A program made the position numbers and the translations under genes. The notes below the pieces were generated by a model. It saw nothing but the letters and a program-made list of their open reading frames with translations, was not told the origin of the DNA and did not search any database. Shown in pieces: positions 4,557 through 7,181 of a DNA stretch of 7,181 nucleotides. Location: contig DNGD01000108.1 of NCBI GenBank assembly GCA_003486725.1, positions 1 through 7,181 on the forward strand, read 5' to 3'. Numbering within the stretch: the first letter of the stretch is position 1; every line of letters begins with the position of its first letter. This DNA comes from Rhodospirillaceae bacterium (GTDB lineage Bacteria > Pseudomonadota > Alphaproteobacteria > UBA9219).

Positions 4557-6041
4557 ATGGTATCGATGGCGATCATGAAGCAGATGGATGAAACGTTCAA
4601 CTCGTCTGACGAAATCGCCGATACACCGGAATCTGTTTCTCCGCTTTGGGGCGAATTGCGCGCACGTTTGCGCGATCATCTGGGCGAGACGGCGTATCGC
4701 CGTTGGATCGAGCCCGTCGGCGGTTCGGTTTCGCAGAATCAAAACAACGTATCATTTTTGTCAGTGTCCGCGCCCACGCGTTTTATGCGCGATTGGATCG
4801 AAGCGCATTACGGCGATGTCGTGCGTATGCTCTGGCGTCAGCTGGCCAAGGATGGCGATGTGGAATTCGTGGTCGTTTCGACGTTGTTGAAATCTCCTGC
4901 CGCGACGCTTGTTGCCGAAGCCCCGACGTCGATTTTCTCTGCGCCTGCCGTGCCGCAACAATACAGCGTGCCGCAAAACGCCCCACTTAATTATTCAACG
5001 ATGCCGTCGATGCCCAGCGAGGAAGCCCCGCTTGATCCGCGTTTTACGTTTGACAATTTCGTTGTCGGCAAGCCGAACGAGCTGGCCTATGCCGCCGCGC
5101 GCCGTGTGGCTGATACGGAAACGCCCACGTTTAATCCGCTGTTCCTTTATGGCGGCTCCGGTCTTGGCAAAACGCATTTGATGCACGCCATCGCTTGGCA
5201 AATCCGTCACAACTTCCCGAACCGCCGCGTCATCTATATGTCGGCGGAAAAGTTCATGTACCAGTTCGTGCGTGCGCTTCGTTACAAAGACACTGTGTCG
5301 TTCAAAGAGCAGTTCCGCTCGGTCGACGTTTTGATGATCGATGACGTTCAATTCATCGGCGGCAAGGACACAACGCAGGAAGAGTTCTTCCACACCTTTA
5401 ATGCGCTGGTTGATCGTAACCGTCAGGTGATCGTGTCGGCGGACAAATCGCCGCAGGATCTCGACCGCGTTGAAGAGCGCTTGCGCTCGCGCCTCGGTTG
5501 GGGCTTGGTGGCTGATCTTCATCCGGCCAATTACGAATTGCGCTTGGGAATCTTGCAAGCCAAAGCGGCAAAGCTTGGCTGCGCCGTTCCTGACAAGGTC
5601 ATCGAGTTTCTGGGTCACAAGATCACGTCGAACGTTCGCGAGCTGGAAGGCGCGCTCAACCGCATCGTGGCGCACTCACAGTTGGTTGGTCGCACCATTT
5701 CGCTGGAGATGACACAGGAAGTGCTCGCCGATGTACTGCGTGTGACCGAACGCCGCATCACCATCGACGAAATCCAGAAGAAAGTGGCCGAGCATTTCAA
5801 CATCCGCGTGGCCGATATGCATTCTGCCCGCCGTGCCCGCGCCGTGGCGCGTCCGCGCCAGGTGGCGATGTATTTGGCGAAACAGCTCACGCCGCGCAGC
5901 CTGCCGGAGATTGGCCGTAAGTTCGGTGGCCGTGACCACACAACGGTCATCCACGCCGTCCGCAAGATCGAGGAGTTGTCGGCTTACGACAACACCTTCC
6001 GCGAGGATGTGGATTTGCTCCGTCGTTTGCTGCAGGGCTAA
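4557..6041 (+). CDS. dnaA: Chromosomal replication initiator DnaA
   Basis: DnaA is the AAA+ ATPase that binds DnaA boxes, opens oriC and helps load the replicative helicase. The 494-residue protein has the usual four domains. Domain I covers about 25-95 (LWGELRARLRDHLGETAYRRW, RFMRDWIEAHY). A short Pro/Ser-rich linker covers about 100-155. The AAA+ core has Walker A GGSGLGKT (199-206), Walker B LMIDDVQF (259-266), sensor 1 VIVSADK (291-297) and box VII ERLRSRLGWG with the arginine finger near 307-316. Domain IV carries the DNA-binding signature GGRDHTTVIHAVRKI from 457. I chose the ATG at 4557 because AGGA (4548-4551) lies 5 bases upstream. In-frame GTG 4545 overlaps that site; ATGs at 4566, 4575 and 4584 are further options. 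The stop overlaps the end of convergent gph by 4 bases. Confidence 0.97.
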   Translation: MVSMAIMKQMDETFNSSDEIADTPESVSPLWGELRARLRDHLGETAYRRWIEPVGGSVSQNQNNVSFLSVSAPTRFMRDWIEAHYGDVVRMLWRQLAKDGDVEFVVVSTLLKSPAATLVAEAPTSIFSAPAVPQQYSVPQNAPLNYSTMPSMPSEEAPLDPRFTFDNFVVGKPNELAYAAARRVADTETPTFNPLFLYGGSGLGKTHLMHAIAWQIRHNFPNRRVIYMSAEKFMYQFVRALRYKDTVSFKEQFRSVDVLMIDDVQFIGGKDTTQEEFFHTFNALVDRNRQVIVSADKSPQDLDRVEERLRSRLGWGLVADLHPANYELRLGILQAKAAKLGCAVPDKVIEFLGHKITSNVRELEGALNRIVAHSQLVGRTISLEMTQEVLADVLRVTERRITIDEIQKKVAEHFNIRVADMHSARRARAVARPRQVAMYLAKQLTPRSLPEIGRKFGGRDHTTVIHAVRKIEELSAYDNTFREDVDLLRRLLQG

Positions 6042-6712
6042 TTTACAGAAAATCCGAGTTTCTCGATCATCGCGGGTAGAGCGTCGAACCCATCCATCAG
6101 CGCATCTGCGCCCAGAGCGTTCCAGTCCTCGCTATAGCCATGCGTAATGATAATGCAGGGGACGCTGGCTTGGCGGCAGGCCAGAATGTCGTTCATGCCG
6201 TCGCCGATAAACAGGGCATTTTGCGATTTGACTTCCATGGCGTCCAGCAGACCCGTCACATGGCCAGGATGAGGCTTATGCACCATAAACGTATCCCCGC
6301 CGGCAATGGCCGTGAAATAGCGCGATAAATCCAGCTGATCGAGGAGGTGCCGCGTGGCGGCTTCCTGCTTGTTGGTGCATATAGCCAGCTTGATGCCTTG
6401 CTGGTGCAGGGTTTGCAGCATTTCGCGCCCGCCCGTGTAAATCTGGGCCGGATCGGCGGGCACTTGGCGGTAATAGGCGATGAATTTCTGGACAAAGGGG
6501 TAGTAATCGACCGTTTCCTGCGCGCCGGAGGCCAGCAAAGCCTTGCGGCACAGCTCCATCATGCCGTCGCCCAGAAGGCCCTTAACCGTCGTCAGGGGTA
6601 GGGGAGGGAAGCCCTGATCCTGCAGCATCAGGTTCAGCGCTTGGCGGATATCGGGGGCGCTGTCCAGCAGCGTACCGTCTAAATCAAACAAAACCGCTTC
6701 AAGTCGTTGCAT
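6038..6712 (-). CDS. gph: HAD-family phosphatase, probable phosphoglycolate phosphatase
   Basis: This is probably the enzyme that dephosphorylates 2-phosphoglycolate, a by-product of DNA repair or oxygenase activity. The 224-residue HAD hydrolase has all four motifs. Motif I is FDLDGTLLDSAPD, with nucleophile Asp10 and acid Asp12. Motif II is ICTNK with Thr113. Motif III is Lys146 in HKPHPG. Motif IV is IGDGMND with Asp171 and Asp175. A helical cap lies between motifs I and II (about 18-85). The TLLDSAPD stretch and length fit Gph, although motif IV reads GDGMND where Gph proteins often have GDS, so substrate is less certain than fold. The ATG at 6712 has an AGGGGA site 5 bases upstream. It is convergent with dnaA (4-base overlap) and divergent from glmU. 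Confidence 0.88.
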   Translation of the reverse strand: MQRLEAVLFDLDGTLLDSAPDIRQALNLMLQDQGFPPLPLTTVKGLLGDGMMELCRKALLASGAQETVDYYPFVQKFIAYYRQVPADPAQIYTGGREMLQTLHQQGIKLAICTNKQEAATRHLLDQLDLSRYFTAIAGGDTFMVHKPHPGHVTGLLDAMEVKSQNALFIGDGMNDILACRQASVPCIIITHGYSEDWNALGADALMDGFDALPAMIEKLGFSVN

Positions 6713-6734
6713 TTATGTCCCCTGATAGTATCAT
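6707..6734 (+). promoter_or_regulatory. Weak candidate glmU promoter
   Basis: TTGCAT (6707-6712, 3 of 6) and TATCAT (6729-6734, 5 of 6) are 16 bases apart. Transcription would start near 6741, excluding the in-frame ATG at 6733 as the glmU start. A GANTC site (GATTC, 6742-6746) lies next to the expected start of transcription. Confidence 0.3.
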
Positions 6735-6771
6735 GGCCCAAGATTCAATGAACATTCAGGATAGAACACGA

Positions 6772-7181
6772 ATGACAAGCAATGCAACGATCCTCAACGA
6801 CCGGCCTTTAGCCTGCATCATCCTTGCCGCAGGGCAGGGCACGCGCATGAAATCCTCGCAGCCCAAGGTGATGCACACCGTCGCCCGTTTCCCCATGATC
6901 CACCATGTCGTCAAAGCATGTGAGGCTTTGGCGGCCCAGAAAATCGTCGTTGTGGTCGCGCCGGATATGGACGTTGTGCAAAATGCGGTCAAGCCGCATG
7001 GCTGCGCCATTCAGGCCAAGCCTATGGGCACAGGCGATGCGGTCAAGTCCGCGCGCGAGTCGTTGGCTGGCTTTGACGGCGATATCCTCGTACTGTTTGG
7101 CGACACGCCGCTGATTACGCCGGAGGCCTTGGTTGCCTTGCGCGCGCAACTTCATCAGGACAGCGCGGCCATTGCCGTGGC
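6772..7181 (+). CDS. glmU: GlmU, bifunctional UDP-GlcNAc synthesis enzyme (5' part)
   Basis: GlmU acetylates glucosamine 1-phosphate and then uridylates it to UDP-GlcNAc, the precursor of peptidoglycan and lipopolysaccharide. Only the first 136 codons are present, cut by the window edge, and they cover part of the N-terminal uridyltransferase domain. Visible motifs are LAAGQGTRMKSSQPKVMH (nucleotide-binding loop, residues 18-35), QAKPMGTGDAV (the family's LGTAHAV-like site) and LVLFGDTPLIT (metal-binding Asp). The C-terminal acetyltransferase part would lie beyond 7181. The ATG at 6772 has AGGA about 10 bases upstream (6758-6761). In-frame ATGs at 6748 and 6733 are possible alternatives without a good ribosome site. 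The gene is divergent from gph with a 59-base gap. Confidence 0.95.
   Translation, partial: MTSNATILNDRPLACIILAAGQGTRMKSSQPKVMHTVARFPMIHHVVKACEALAAQKIVVVVAPDMDVVQNAVKPHGCAIQAKPMGTGDAVKSARESLAGFDGDILVLFGDTPLITPEALVALRAQLHQDSAAIAV

Noticed and set aside
4995..5675. Open frame of 226 codons on the minus strand within dnaA
   Set aside because: It is opposite highly conserved DnaA motifs, lacks a plausible ribosome site and has no recognisable motif.
1..7181. CRISPR array, insertion sequence, tRNA or rRNA
   Set aside because: I looked for regularly spaced repeats, terminal inverted repeats with transposase motifs and tRNA-like cloverleafs and saw none.

Overview
The window looks like a chromosomal housekeeping segment of an alphaproteobacterium. 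This rests on gene content and order: a prs-rplY(ctc)-pth cluster, rpsT directly upstream of dnaA, and gph head-to-head with glmU. The L25 protein is the long CTC type with an Ala/Lys tail. I cannot name a genus. Intergenic DNA is visibly richer in A+T than the genes.

Layout: positions 1-255 hold no intact gene, only a possible ORF relic. On the minus strand, read right to left, are prs (2621-1659), rplY (1565-840) and pth (828-256). They probably form one transcription unit with a candidate promoter at about 2675-2703. A structured leader lies between prs and rplY, and rplY and pth are tightly coupled. Upstream of prs is a separate minus-strand gene (3509-2769) for an unrecognised, very basic, cysteine-free 246-residue protein with its own ribosome binding site and a strong terminator. 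The 342-base gap 3510-3851 holds the control regions of this orphan and of rpsT. On the plus strand come rpsT (3852-4130), two consecutive hairpins of which the second is a strong terminator, a 426-base dnaA upstream region with inverted repeats, and dnaA (4557-6041). dnaA meets gph (6712-6038, minus) tail-to-tail with a 4-base overlap. A short divergent gap then leads to glmU (from 6772, plus), which the window edge cuts off.

The recognised genes serve translation (L25, S20, peptidyl-tRNA hydrolase), nucleotide precursor supply (PRPP synthetase), replication initiation (DnaA), removal of 2-phosphoglycolate (probable Gph) and cell-envelope precursor synthesis (GlmU). I see no CRISPR array, insertion sequence, tRNA, rRNA or defence system. 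The least explained items are the orphan basic protein, the paired TTAACC repeats upstream of it, the hairpin-rich rplY leader, and the inverted-repeat region upstream of dnaA.
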